Assembly (NCBI GenBank): GCA_947846985.1
Contig: CANTUZ010000001.1
Span: 112,113,757-112,177,756 of the forward strand
DNA from: Fratercula arctica
Taxonomy: Eukaryota; Chordata; Aves; Charadriiformes; Alcidae
Reading direction: 5' to 3'
Length of the DNA stretch: 64,000 bases
The notes beneath the pieces are model-generated. The model saw only the letters and a program-made list of their open reading frames with translations. It ran no database searches and was not told where the DNA came from. Below, piece by piece: positions 1 to 14,411 of the stretch. The stretch's first letter is position 1. Every line of letters begins with the position of its first letter. Made by a program: the position numbers and the translations under genes.

Positions 1-38
1 ATGTACTTTTTTAATTTTTCTTTCATTCCTTTCCTCAG

Positions 39-89
39 GAAAGTGCTAAGTGTCATGATGAAGGAAAATATCAGCCTAAACTCTCATAA
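39..89 (+). other. Candidate exon start at the left edge (weak)
   Basis: A strong pyrimidine tract runs from about 7 to 36 and ends in an AG at 37-38, a textbook 3' splice-acceptor layout. Starting at base 39, one frame reads 16 codons (ESAKCHDEGKYQPKLS) and then stops at 87-89. The string has a loosely cysteine-domain look, but it holds only one cysteine and is too short to assign. It could be the last coding piece of a gene lying to the left of the window. Equally, pyrimidine tracts followed by AG are common by chance in A+T-rich DNA, and no polyadenylation signal of the AATAAA form follows closely. I make no functional claim. Confidence 0.15.
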
Positions 90-3000
90 GCCCAAGTATT
101 AAAGCTACAGCTTTTGGTGTTTGTGTTTATGCTGTCTCTAGGATTATTTGGAGTAGCAACAGCTGGTTCAGCTGTGTGGGGAGTGAAAGTCTTGTCTCAT
201 ATGGCTGTTACATCTACACCTGAGTCTGCTTTAAAATTGACAGTCTTCCCACAAACATTCAGTTCCAGTTTTCAGGCTGGCTCTGTATCATTTCTTGTGA
301 CTGAACCCAGGAAAAAGTAAAGGAAAAAAAATGAAAAAGCACACTTGACCCAGGTGCCTGCTTTCCACGCTGCCTTTATGTGACATAAATCAACATTTTT
401 GTATGTCGGTGGCATTTGGCTGCTGTAGCTGAGCAATTACCTTCAGACATTGGTGTCTCCACCTCAACCAAACTCTAGGGAAAAGGCGTGAATTTGGCCT
501 GAAATAGCCCATGTAACCCATTCAGGTCCTCTGTAAAAGCAACCAGTAAGGGAAGACCTTGTGCAGTTGCAATTCTATAACACAGGCTGCTTCCCTGGAG
601 TCAGAGCTCCGCCTTTGTAGAAGTCAGGTGAAGCTGTTCTACCATTTTTATAGCCATCTCAAAATCCTGCAAACATCTTCTTGTCTCTGACTGACTGTGA
701 GGCAGAAGTTAATTGTAACTTGTAAGTTATTTACATTAATATCACTCTTAAGGAAGAAATTGTTAACGTCTTGAACCTTTGCATCAGAACCTAACAATAG
801 ACTGTTTTTTTCCTTAAGACTCAATAGGTTAAAGAATTCTGTAATTAAGGATAAATTCATTAACTTAATTGAGAAATTATATTTTACCAGTTTCAAATTG
901 TTTATTATGTCGTAATCCACTACCCCTCCATTTCATCATTGATTTTATATCAAAGGAGTGCAATCACAGCCTTACAATGCAGAAAGTAAAGAAAGAAGGA
1001 AACTTGGAAATAAACATAAACTGCACCTCAGAAGTTTTTTTTATACTATTTGGGTGAGTTCCAAGTTGCACAGTTTACATTTGAACTACTTGTTTCCATA
1101 TAAATTTCTTTTAGCTACAATAATAACGGAGGGAAAATAGGAGTTATCTAGGTTTAGGTAGCTTAGGTGTTATATTTGTGGCAACCATATACATAACAGA
1201 AAAACTGAATGGAGGAGAAAGAATACTTAAAGGCTTTTGTCTGCTTGGCAAGTTAGGGAACTCATTTATTCACTTGTTCATTTTATTTGGTGGGGTTTTT
1301 TTGTTTGCTGTTTGGGTGAAAGGAAGTATCTTCTTTAATCCTAACATATACTGTTTGTAGCCTAAAATAGGGAGCATCCGACAAAATATACTTGAAAGAC
1401 CTGACCACTTGCAATGACCTGGCTACACTTAGCAGCTTTTTCCTATAGAACTGATAACATTACATGCAAAAAGTGGATCTATGCACAATACAGTGATTTG
1501 CCTCCTCTTAGGGAGCCTTAACTTTCTGTTTTGCTGTCCCAAATTTGTTGAATGCCAATGATGCTGACAATGAACACTGCAAAATGACAACTCCCAGAAG
1601 TTTAGAGTTCCCATGAAGAGTGGACATACTTCAAGACAAGATTTTTTTTTACCTGTCAAAGAAATTTGTCTCTTTTAGATATCTGGGGAATCCAGTGGAC
1701 AACATCACAGACTGCTCGGACTTCTGAAGTCTTACACAGGAAGTACTCCAGGAAAGGGCTACTCTCCCTCTCTAGTGGTGAAGGAAGAGACAAGAGACTG
1801 TGCTGCTATACTACCACGGGACATAGGCATCACAAGTAAGGAGGCGGTCCCTCACGCCTCATTTACAAACTGAGACTCAAAAGTTTTCAGCATCATTTCT
1901 TGGACATTCTCTTTCTATATTGAGTAAATTAAAAGATGTTACTTACTGTAGAAAGGGATAGACTACAGAACTTATAAATGAGTCATTTACCCTTTACAGG
2001 ATTCACGTGTAATAAAAGGAACATCCAAAATTTACTAGGGGTTGGGGGTTTACCTTACTGGGAAGGTTGTAACTTGAAGTTCTCCACTAAAGCAACTGAG
2101 AGTGTAGTTTACAAAATCTCTGGTATTTTTAACTTAGCAGGAAGGCAGAGAAGGTAAGAATTTTTGTTTGTGCCTACAGAATGTAAATAGATAAAAATCA
2201 ATCTATCTCTTCCTATTTATCTAGATGGTCACAGGGTCCTCACGAACAGTTTGAGAGCTACAAAATCATGAATTAATTTTATCCTTGCACTCTTCAACCA
2301 GCACAGGAAGTATTCACCTTTTACTGAGTCATAAACGGAATGATTCTTCAAATCAGGAAGTAACCTATATTTGAGAGCTGTTATCTGATAATTCACTTTT
2401 TTCATCCTTGTCTATTTCACAGAATATGAGTCTGTACTGGTGTAGTAATGTAACACAAAGCCATTTCAACGCATCATCCACCTGTGGTCAATTTTACAAA
2501 AGCACTGGCTTAATTTTAAGATAGCATCATATTCCGCACGGATGTACTAAGTTTATTAAATGCTCTCTGACTCATGGTATAAACTGGGCAGAGTACAGAA
2601 AGAGGATTAAACACGGAAGCAATAGTCTTGCAGGTTTTTGGCTACTCCTTAAAGGGCAGGTATTGAGGAGTATGAGGGACTGTCCACTGGGAAGCACAGA
2701 AACACAAATACCACTTTCAGACTAAAAAGAAAGACATATATTTCCTAGACATGTTATTTTCTCCAAGAGGCAAAGATTTGATCATTTGAATGTGAAAGAC
2801 AACAGGTTTTTGTGTTTAAAATAGCAATAATTGTGACGCCTCTTAGCAGCTTTTGTCATTTCTCCGTTGTTACCATGAGATAGGTTTATTAGTGTCCAGT
2901 CTTGTAACTTGAGATGCCTTTCTTGCAATTTTCATATTGATTTTCATTATCAAAATAAAATGATATTTTTTTATGGTTTCTAACTCTTTGCACAAGCTGG

Positions 3001-6000
3001 CAAAAATCATGACACATTAATTAAATCTTTATGTTAATGGGCTTCGGAGCAGTTCCCACCTCAATAAATCAGGACCTTCCAAATCTGCACAGTTTATTCA
3101 ACTTGCAATCAATGTTAATTTCCTTTTGGTTCAGCAACTTCGTTTACTTCTGTATTGGAACCCCAATTATTTCTGATTACAATTTTAATGTATTAAAATT
3201 AATGTGGTATACTATCTATATTGTAATTCATTGTAATTTAAGTTTTATTAAGCTGTGATGTTTGAACTTATTTTGAAGCTAATCTCACAGAATAAATACT
3301 AGTGTTATTATCCTAAATTTTACTTTCTGATTTTCACACAATTCAGCTGCAATTTAGCTATGGTCTCTATCTGGGCTGTTAACACCATGAAGTTTATTTT
3401 TGGTCATACGACATGTGACAAAAGAAAATTAGACATGCAATGTTATGGTTGCTTCTGCAATTATAAAAGTTTGTCTGTCAGAGTTTGTGGGCTTTTGTAA
3501 AATTAACATAGTCATACCTTCTCCATTTTATGAGTTGTTTCTCTGATTTTTCAGATCCCTTACAAAACCATGACACTTTTAAGATGTTTCATCCCTTGCC
3601 TCTCTTTCTTTACATTCTTGCTTTATTAACAGTTTCTCTGGTAGTCTTTCATGATATCTCGTCTTTCAGTTTAACATCACTCTGAAGTAACGGGTAAGGA
3701 ATTCCTAGTATTTCCTCTTGAGGCAGATTATATAATGAGGACAATTTTTTGAAGAAGATTGTTTAACATGGGAACCTATTAAAACTGCTGTGAAAAGGGG
3801 TTTCTATGAAGTTTTTTGAAACCTATTAGGATTTTCCTCTGAATTTGCATGCATTTGCCATGATTTTGCATTCATTTTAATCTTTTATAGTAAATGATGA
3901 CTAGTTGTAAATTCCCAGTCTTGCAACTGATTGCCTTATTTATGTCTTATTCCCTCCTTTGTGAATTGTCTTTGTTACCTTTGTAACTGCTTTTATGGAC
4001 AGAATCCATTTTTGGCCTTGCCTGTCAAAGCACTGCAATCTTCTTCCTCTAATTAGCAAATTAGACATTCGTATATGCATCAGGATAAATAGCTGAAAAA
4101 ACAATGAGAGATTTGAAGCACTCCTATGGTTAAATGATTAAGAGTTTTATGCAATTGTGTAAATCATTGGAGACTTCTTTGACTAAATCTGACAATTTCT
4201 TTAAATCATTTGAGAGATCATTTGAGACATATTGACACTTCATTAGGCAAACAGACTAGAGTTCCTGGATGTATTGTATAGCACTTCATTAGATCAATCA
4301 GTTTAGCTAATTCACCTACATTATGTCAGTATGGACATGAAAGAATAAGGCAGAGGTAGTATTTGCTACCTTCTAACTGCAAAAACAGAAAAAAAACCTG
4401 TTCAGATTACTCTTGCGCTTCCTCTGATATAGTGTTGAAGCAACATTCCTTCTGATCCTCTGATCTCTACACATTTATGAATCAGACATAATCCTCTAAG
4501 GAATCCTGGCTCTAATGAGGTGAATTTTTCCCCACTAATTTCAGTAGCTCCAAAATTTCTGAGGTTTGTATTTCTGGACATAATCCACCAATCGCTTAAG
4601 CAGAAGAACTGGCTAGCTTCAAGCACAAGCTAATTTTTGCACAATATGGCAGTTCACCATCCACAAACGAATGATGACAGTATCAAATTAGGCTACTGAA
4701 AAACACTTGTAAGAGCTGGTCTACAGCACAGAGTAGCTAAGGATTAACTGTTCGCTGTGCCTCCAGTGAGAAGCTAAGAGTTGAAAGAAGAAAAGCTAAA
4801 AATCAAAAGAAGCTAGGAGAAGCCAGATTACAATCCAAAAATGAGTAAGTAATTTCTGGGTTAGGGATGGGGGTTTTTTTCCCCTCTATGTATAGTGTTC
4901 CAGAGATGCAAAACCTTTATTTTTATTTTTTTTTTCCCAATGAATGTTGTGGCTACTAAGGTTTGTATGGGTTCAAGGGCTGAAGAAACTCTTGGAAGAA
5001 AAAGCCACTGAGATTTGTTAAATACACAGAAACATATCTGGCTTAGAAACACTTTCCTGACATTAAAAATAAATAAAATTGTAAAAAATACATGAAGAAG
5101 TCCCATATCTGACTGTCTAGTTCTTACTCTCGCTTTGGTGTTTGCTTAGGAACATTCTTGGATGCAGGATACTGGGCTAGCTGGACTTTTAGACTGATCC
5201 AGTATAAGATTTCTTGAGTAGCCAGTTCATATAGTATTTTTATGGAAATAACCTGTCTGAATATCTCTGGGATGTGATTTTGTCAGGGAATATTTTTTTT
5301 AGCTAACAAAGCTTTTTCTTAGTAGCAGTACAACAGTTCATCTAAGAAGCAGCAGATAAAAAAAAGAAAAAAGGCAATATTACAGCTATATGAATGTTTA
5401 CTTAGTGCTCTTAGAACAGGCCACAGGAATAACCAAGTCATTCAGACAATTTTTATATAGGTTGCGCTTTTCAGCGAGGCACTTGAGGGCTAAACTTTCG
5501 AATACTGACTTTCTAAATGATAGCTTTCCATTCATAATCATCTTCAATCATTCCTCTTTCCTTCTCCCTTGCTCTAAGTATAGCATACAGAGGTATTCAT
5601 CTTTATGACAAATGCAGAACAAAGCTGGTGCACAAATCATGTAAGTTATACTTGAGCTCTTATGGACATTAAAAACTGTATCCCCCAGCTCTCAAGGAAG
5701 AAAAAAACATCAGGCAGGTATCTGCCTTCCTTCTTTCTTATGTATCCTCTATTACATCTTATATAAAGCAAACCTGTTTATGACTTGACTAGAATTCAGA
5801 GATTTTGATTATTTTTATTTAAAAATAACAATTTAATGGATGAAAAATATTTTTTTCTGATTTTGTTTTTGAGTTTTTTCCCCCTCACACAGTTCAGTCT
5901 CACAATGGAAATGCAAGTATTGAGAACGAGTTACAATCAATCATTCTTCGTGGAACTTAAGGTATAATGCATAACAAAACATTAAAAATAAAAAAATCAA

Positions 6001-9000
6001 TCTGAATTGTGAGACTGTGATTCTAATTCTAGACAGAGACTGCTCAGCACAGCCTCAGGACACTCAGTAGGCTGGGTTCCAGCATTAGGTATTCAGTTGC
6101 TAAAGAAAAAAAAAAAAGAAAAGCAAACAAAATTATTCAAGCAAACTTGCTGGTTATTTGAGCAGGGGCTTAGTGAAGGCTGGCATTGTTAGTTTAACGG
6201 TTAAAATTATGCAGCTCAGGCAAACACGTTGAAGTCTGGCCCTAGCAAAATCAACCGCTTCTGACAAAACCTCCATTATAGTCATCCCACTTAATGGCCA
6301 CATAAAAACTGGATTTATAAAAAGTAAATCCTACACAGCTATCTACAGAAGTTAAGTTAACAATTGTTACTTAGCACAACAATTGGTATTTTCTAAGCAG
6401 GGAAATAAAACACTTTCCTTCCTTTCTTCTAAATACACTTATGCAATGAACTTTCAACAGCTAGTTTTAACTCTTGCCTGCAAGTAGAACATTTAGTGCC
6501 AGCATACACTCTAAAACACATGCAAATGAAGAGTTTGAGAGAACATACTCAGCCTCTCTCTTGCACAGTCGTAGAAAAAGGTGCCAGGAGCACACAGGAG
6601 AGATAACAATTCCATCCATGTTTTCAGGTCAGCTTTTTGGATAAATACGAATTTGCAAAACCTGTTATGCTTCAAATCCAAATAAAAGAAGAAACCAGCT
6701 GATTTCTTTGTGGCCAAATGCAGAGGACACCGCTATTTAACCTGAGTAAATTCTACCAATATAACTACCAGGTGCAGAATCAAGGTCAGCTTTTTAAAAG
6801 CAACAGCCATACACATTTTTCAGTGTGGCGCATACTTAAAATTTTGAGTCCGTGCTTTTAGAACCGCCCTACTGCATGCAGACAGACAAAGCATTTCCAG
6901 TCTCTCCCCTTCCCAAAGCTGTTAGCAGACAGGTGGAAAAGGTACGGACAGACCTGTCTCTCTCTTCCTTTTCTGAGATCATTTATAGAGCAACATTGTG
7001 GAGAAGTCCCTTCATGTGTACTACAAAGGACTACAACTGTGCCTTTTCCCTCTAAGATCCGGTATAGTTTGGGCTGATGGAGGAGGAAAAGAAACGAGGC
7101 TTGGAGATTTTGATTCATCCAGCGCCTGGTGTGACCACATGTCCAGGGCAGCAGGGTGACATTACTAGCAGACACTCTCACACCTGATTTTAACATCCTC
7201 CCTGAGCTGTAAACCCTTCCTTAGAACAGTTAAATGCTACCCTATGAACACATCACTGTTACAGGAAGTAACAATGGCTACATAATTTTCTTTTTTTTAC
7301 ATAGCATCCACAACACCTCACAGGCAGCATTCAATCCATTCAAGATTAACCATACTGCAGATTAAGCCTGACAAGATAAAAACCACATAAATAATAAATG
7401 TTGAAGCAGCATGCTATGCCAAAACCTATTTCATCAAATACGACAATGAAAACCTCTTACTACTTTTGTCTCGATATTACTGATCTTGTAAGGGGACAAT
7501 AAGCTGCATCTTCCACACTTCTAAACCTCAGGGACAAAGCATTACAGACCAAATACCTTTGTCAGCCATGAGTAACCTGCTTTTCAGGAACCGAGACCCA
7601 CTTCCACATTGGCTAGTAAGAGCCACTCTGGATTTCAACAGAAATCGGGGATGGGGAGCCCTGGCTGTGAGCACTGCCAGCACGGGATGATGGCCCCAGG
7701 CAGGGTGCTGTAGCTGGGAGCAGCGAGGAGGGAGCAGGATGGGGTGAGAAAGAGTCTCAGCACCCCAAGCCAGAGGGGCAACACTCTGACCTAACAGCAC
7801 AAAAAGGGGCAGGTATTAGAAAGTTTTCTTGTAAGTAGTTTTAAGGGCATTTTTAATTAGGTTTTTCTCTATTGATTTAGAGTATATTTTACACTTTGTT
7901 TTTTCTTTTTCATTACTGCTAACATACTATATTACTAAGATTTTTTTTATCCCATTTTTAGTCATTGCAGGATTTTTGTCTCTCCATTTCCACAGAGTTT
8001 AAATATGGGAAGTGGTAAATGAGAATTTCTTTAATTTGTCAGCATGGCTCTCTTGGGGACGGGAAGTCTTCTGACAGCCTGATATCAAATTCTCTTTTAA
8101 CAATTAGTTCCTATTATTTAATAAAGTAAATTACCTATATCACTGCTTATATCAGTGCCTATATCATTTGTGCATAAAGTCATAGATCTATACATTGCAT
8201 GTAAAATTATTTTTCAGGCTGTTGGTTTATTGCATTTTGCCAACAGAGATGCTCTTGAGTTCACTATTTATACTTTCCTCAAAACTTTATTTTCACCTCT
8301 CTAATTAGATGATCAAGTTTAAAACAGATTTAGTAATTCAGCAATTTTTTTAAAAATAGCTGATCTCATCTCCTCATCTGTTATTAATGGGCTACCTTCT
8401 CTCTAAAAATTCTTTTTCTTCTGAATACTGATAAACTCAACAGGAGTTAAAACAGGAATTTCAACAGCTATGACACTGGGGACTAGGAGTTGGAAGACCT
8501 GACTTTAACTTTGGCATTTATATTTTAAATGCTAATTTTCTGTTGGGTGACCTTACCTCTGTCTACCTCTGTTTTCTCTCCTATTCTCTTTCTGTCATCT
8601 CTATTTATACTTTAACGTATTTTCTGCTATTGGTATTTATAGAATACATATCCCAAAGCAAAGGCCCCTGTATCGGTAATAAATACTACCACTACTAACA
8701 ATCATTAATTGGATTCTGCAAAAAAGACTGCCTAACCTAAACATTTTGAGCCAATTTCTACTCCTCCCTTTCCTTCATCTCTCATGCATCTCTTATGGGT
8801 AAACATCTTAAAACACTTTCTCCTTGGTGCTCAAGAAAGGAGTTTTAATTGAAAACTATCCCCTTTGCCTGTGTATGAATTATCACAGAGCGACAGGACT
8901 ATAAAATGGGGTGAATGAGGAGAGGGGGGCAGACAAGGGGATCAATAAAACTGCACTGATTACACATCCCAGTAACACTTCCTGAAAATCAGTAACTCAA

Positions 9001-12000
9001 TCCATAGAAAATGTGTTTTCTCTTTCAGTCTGTAAAAGTCTAATTTAGGTCTTTGCAGGTCATTATAAATCTAGTCTGGCCTCTTCAAGATAACAAAGCT
9101 GCAGCCCAGCTCTATATGGGTCAGTAAATATCTAGTAATGGTGTGTCCCTGTTAGTAACAATTTAAAGTTGGCACTTAATAGAGGTAGAGATATTCCACA
9201 GTGCTACTGTTTACTTTTCTCAGCAGTTTGTGGGCAGCAATATTTTAATTGCTTTTCCTCAAACAGTTCCCTTGCCAGATGACAGAGACAAATTGTAAGC
9301 TGTATGGTCACTGTTACATTATTAGCAAATATTTGCCACGATGAGTTAAGGAGTTTTTTTTCCAAAATTAAAGACTCTAGAACCCAACTGAAGGCTTACA
9401 TTGAACTCACTGCACTTTGGTCCAAGATACTTGAAAGTAAGCCAGAGAAACATGAAGTCTAAAGATTAAACTAATAAGAAACTACAATAAGGAAGATTCA
9501 TGATTAACAAAAATATTACTTATTCCATAGAAGTGCAATTAATAATATACTTTCTCCATGACTCACAAAATTTAAGCAAACACAGAAGTATAATTTACAT
9601 TTAAAGATATTAAAGACTGTTTAAGACCATATTGAATATGGTGGTGACAGGGCTGTAGTATGGTTACTAAGATTTCATTTTTCCTGAATGTTAGTCCACG
9701 TATGCCATGAAAGTACCTTTCTTGCATCTATGCTTCTACAGATCTCCAGTAAAATGAGTATTTAGTTGTAGATTTAGTTGGATCACAAGATGTTCACACC
9801 ATCACCATCTTCTTTTGTTTTTTGAAAAGAGAGAGAGAAATCCTGCCATATACAGATTTGAGGTTTTCTTTTTTTAATAACAATGAAATATGCTTAAGGT
9901 ATTTTGACACAATAAGGATTCTAAATGCAGTACCTGTGAGGAACTCAACCCTCATTCCTTACAGGTCCTGCATCCAGAATTCAGCCTGTAGAGGCTTAGT
10001 GCACTTAATCATTATAACACTAAAAGAAATCTAAATGTTATGTTCAGAATATAAATTTATGAGGATTTTCAAACACTGTGATAAACATTCTGCAGGATAT
10101 GTTTAAAAAATGCCACATCCAGTTGACAGAGAGAGAGAAAAATATGAGGCGAAAAAATTTGTCACAAAGAAAGCAGCCACCCAGTTCTAAAACCTGGTGT
10201 GGTCTTTGTAGGCAGATGACATAACGTTTTTCTTCAAACTATTTAGCTAATTTTTTTTTTGTCAATTAATGATTCCACTATAAAAATCTCACCCAGAAAT
10301 ACTACAAAAGACTATCTAAAATATATAGTTAAATTACACCTAACAATGTAGTATTTGTAAGAAACACAATCGGTAGCATCAGCCATAGGAAACAGCGCAT
10401 CAGACTCTCATCATCATTAAAGCATCCACAACAGAGACAAATGGTCACAGGATCTCAGAAATGTTTCAGGATAGAAGTACCAGAGAAACTGCACATGTAT
10501 GGAGGAAGCAAAAGGAAAAATACAGGGGGGTGAACAATAGGTTCATAAAAAAGACACAAATATGTCAGAAAGGGCAGGAAACACTGGAAAAGAGCTTATA
10601 AAAATTCATTTAGCTTTGAGGTTTGCTGTTTAACTTAGCCTTCTTAATTTTGATCATCTACCAAAATCTACTATGCCATGCTGCTACCAACAATAACTTT
10701 CAGTTTAATTCTGCTGGAGATTCATTTATATGTAGATGTTCCAGCATCAGATGCATAAATCCAATGAAAGAGAGTCACTAAACATCTGCCATGGAAATTT
10801 TACAGAGAGTCAGGTCTGTTTAAGGTATAGCATCATCCAACTGTCTCTTCTTTCCATCAAATATCATTTAATTTACTTTTTTTTTCCCCAATAAAAGTAA
10901 AAACATAAAAGGGGAAATACATCTCCTTCTCCTTCTTTTTACGATGATTATATAACAGTTTGTAAAGATAATAAAATATAAAAGATTCCCCAGCTGAAAA
11001 GAGAGCTGAGGGCACTACACTGTAAATAAACTCCTGTGTTATTGATTTGGAACTAGAAACACAACACTGAATCTGATACCAAGGGAGTGATTCATGTACT
11101 TATTGCGTCTGCACTGACAGGCGTCACGCACCATTTAAAATGCCCAAGTGTATATAGGACAGTTGCAACACACAGCCTGCATTCCTGCTCTTCTGCAGCA
11201 ACAGGTGGAGGTGTGGGATATCCTTGGGCACCTGAACAGCCACCAGATTTGAAATTTTAGGCACCATTATCATTTCTGAAGTTACTCACCTACAAAAGGT
11301 TGCTGCCTTGTATTAGTGGTAGCAGGATCACTCTCAATAACATATTGTCTGCATTCAGAGGTACACTGAAAAGATAGCTTTGGTCAAGTTTTTGCCTTAT
11401 TTTAACTTGTGTCACTTCAAGAAACTGTATTTCACATCCTGCATCCACCAATGTGCCATTTTTAGATCACTCATACAAATAAATATAATAGCTTTAACGA
11501 ACAATGCTGAAAATTCCAAATAATAATAAACTGATTAAGTGGGTGCCAGAATAATTACTTGGCATCAGCTGCCTGTCCCCCCCCCAAACTCTTCAGCATA
11601 TGTTGCAGTAGGGATGGATTCAATAAAAAGCAACAGCGTCGTCCAATTGCTGAGCCACTCACTGTTATGGAACCATTCCCTCCAGCAAGCCATATGATGG
11701 GCAACCCACCTGCAACAGGTGACACAATGGCGCAAGGCTCTGACGGGAGAGGGGCACACATTCCTTGGCACCCGTCGAACACAGCTCTTCTACTCTGGAT
11801 GGCAGCTGTGCCTGGCATGTGGAACTGAAGAACAAGAGAGAAGCCATTGCACATAAAGTCATCATCTCTCCTCCCAGGCTACCCACATATTGGTTTTCAC
11901 AGCATTTCTATCACTTCACAACAACTGCACACATATTATCTATTCTACTGCGTGTACGCAACCAGATCAGTATCTTTTGTATATGGTGTAACATTTAAAA

Positions 12001-13723
12001 TTTCAGGAATATCCCCCTGGAGCCAGTGCTGATCTGTGCAGTTCCTTACTGATTACATAGGAGAGCAAGTGGATGTGCCTTCCCAGAGAAGTCTTGCTCC
12101 TTCATTGTTATCCCCTTATTTTTATCAGGCGGAAAAAAAATGTTACTCTGTAATTGCAGTGCTTTCCTCCTCCTTTCCTGTATATTAGCACAGGTTTTTA
12201 TCACTCTTAAACCACACAACGCAAGAACGAAATTATAGGATGTTGAAAAGTAAGATGCAGCTAACAAAGCCTAGAAAAAGCAAAACTGATCATCATGAGA
12301 ACAGTCAAAATTAATTAACTTAGTAGAGCTCCGTAAGGAAAGATGGAATTCAGTTGTGAAACAAATCAGAGACATTAAGATTTTGTCCAGGAAATCAAGA
12401 ACACACCTTGAATGATAAAGAAGAAAGCCACCACAAACCAGGGACAACGTTGCATGCCAAACAGACTTATCTAGCTCCTGTGTGTTTTGGGTTTTCTTTT
12501 TTGGGGGTTTGCTTCCCCTCCCCCCCCCCCCCCCCCATGTTTGGCTATAATACATACTCAGTAGTACAAGAGTCAACCCGAAGTAACCTATTTTATTACA
12601 CTGTTTTTGAAATAAATTCTTTGGACAGCAATATTTGACAATCAAATTTGAGTTGACAACCAAACTAGGACTGCAAGATTATTCAATTTTACCTTACAGT
12701 TCATTTTGTTCTTAAAATATATATCCAGCATAACTGTTGTGAAGTTTAGCTTACTCTGAAAAAATTGAGAAAAAGCTAAACCAAAACACATACCTATGCT
12801 TCTGGCAAATGTCTTACAAATTATTTGCTTCCTTTTTATTTATAAGCACATTCTTTCTTTTCTATCAAATAAAAAAAAAAAATCCTCTTTTTTTTAAGAG
12901 GACTGTTTATGAGAACACAGAAGAATAAAATAGCATCTGTGAAACATAAAACATGATAAAATATGATGCCAGAGTTTCTGTCATATGCTTACAGCCTCAG
13001 AGTCTCAAACATCTTGAAATTCAGAGTTCAAAGTATTTCAAATGACAGTCAGCTTTTTAGAGACTCATGACTGTGCCCCACTTATAGCTCAACTTTGAAC
13101 ATGGAAGTAGAGAACAGACATATGCGGGTCATCTGTGCAACAGTGAATTTTACTTCTTGTTGTTGTTGTTGACCTCAGAAAGCCCTATCCACCTACATTC
13201 ATAAAATATACCATCTCACTTGTGATCACTCCTGTGAATCACCTACTCCGTCTATCCCCTTATCCTAAGTATCTGGCCATAGCTGTCTTCCCTACAGCCT
13301 CGTGAGGAAGTATCTCAGACACCAGTGATACATGCATAACAAGGTTAAATGAGATAGAGGACACTTAGTCATACTTTCCCCTTTAAAGAACCATCATTCT
13401 TTTCAAAATTAAATCATATTTAATCTTTGGACTTGGGTAGAGTGATAGAATAAGATCAGCATTCAAAAACAAAGACAAGATATTAGATGGAGAGTTCAGA
13501 TACAGACAGTCTTGGAGGCAGTGCCACTCCAAGGGAAAAAAGCAGAGATGCGTAATTGCTATGTGGTGGCACTCTGATGAAAGCCCGTTATTAATTAACA
13601 CACAAAGACTTCTGCAGTGTGACTTAGGAGAAGTGGGCACCAAGTCTCAATACTGCTCATAACATCTTTCACTACTCTTCTTTCAGATAATCAGAATTCA
13701 AGGAGTTATAATGCAGACAAACC
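90..13723. other. A+T-rich non-coding stretch, no gene recognised
   Basis: No open frame here exceeds about 130 codons. The frames overlap in several phases on both strands and start at arbitrary methionines, as expected by chance. No tRNA-, rRNA- or snRNA-like sequence was seen. Visible low-complexity items are a 17-base C run at 12,520-12,536, a 12-base A run ending in a 7-bp inverted repeat at 12,883-12,902, and a TTG run near 13,158. Two moderately G+C-rich patches stand out, at 7,560-7,800 and 11,560-11,830. Both contain overlapping short frames on both strands and neither resembles a family I know. The stretch from about 2,800 to 4,600 is rich in TAAT/ATTA cores, but base composition alone could explain that. 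Confidence 0.7.
12520..12536. repeat. Poly-C homopolymer, 17 bases
   Basis: Seventeen consecutive C residues follow a CCCCT and are preceded by a TTTTTTGGGGG tract about 20 bases upstream. On the minus strand this is an uninterrupted G17 run. Long C/G homopolymers are much rarer than A/T ones in vertebrate DNA. The length is likely polymorphic and the exact count may be a sequencing or assembly estimate. Confidence 0.9.
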
Positions 13724-13754
13724 TATATATATGTGTGTGTGTATATATATATAT
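13724..13754. repeat. Alternating TA/TG microsatellite
   Basis: A compound dinucleotide tract: TA repeats, then about five TG repeats, then TA repeats again. Purine and pyrimidine alternate throughout its 31 bases. It is an ordinary microsatellite and probably length-variable. Confidence 0.9.
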
Positions 13755-14411
13755 TAAAATATATGTACTTTATAGGTGAGCAGGTGTACAGCAGCCTTGC
13801 CTCCTGGTAGCTAAAGAGACTGGGGGATATTCAACATGTTTTCTTTTCTTCAAAGAAATATAGCTATCATTCTTCTTCACCTAGATTTGCTTTATTTTTC
13901 CCCCAGAAAGTACACGACTTCCTTGAATCAATGGACTTTATTGCCTTGTGCAGGCTGTTACAGCAGAAATGGCATCACGTATATTTCTAGGCAGGTTAAA
14001 TAGATCCTGGTGAAAGACACGAGGCCGCGGTGCTCATTCAAAACCTTTCAGCGAGGAAGCGGCTCGGCCTCTGCTGCTTTGTCTGCTCCTGAAGTTAGAA
14101 GTTCATGTTTATTTCCACGTCTGTTTATTCTGAACAGGCTTCACGTTTGCCAAACAGACAATTCATTCCCTGAGTCTTGTAGGGGAAATAATGGTTTATA
14201 TTCTTATGTCTACAAAGTCCAGGTAACCTTTTTAAAGCAATTCATACGTTGCTGTTACTCCATAAAATAAAGCATATTTAAGAAATATAATAGTCTTACT
14301 TAAATCCTTTTCTTGAAGCCACAAAGTTTGTGTTACTATCTGAACCTCATCCAAACCTTTATTCCTGCTTTGTCCCACAAACACAACTCGCTTTAAAGCC
14401 TTTTATTTTGA
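13755..14411. other. Non-coding, nothing recognised
   Basis: Unique-looking A+T-rich DNA apart from a small CpG-containing patch near 14,025-14,075. It ends abruptly at the G+C-rich block that starts near 14,412. An 86-codon open frame on the plus strand (14,010-14,270) has no recognisable family features. Confidence 0.6.

Noticed and set aside
12271..12663. A 130-codon minus-strand open frame
   Set aside because: It runs through the poly-C/poly-G tract, which gives a glycine run, and shows no recognisable domain.
12883..12902. A stem (TCCTCTT/AAGAGGA) followed by other sequence, resembling a terminator or small-RNA hairpin
   Set aside because: The stem is only 7 bp, the loop is part of a T run, and rho-independent terminators are not relevant in a vertebrate genome.
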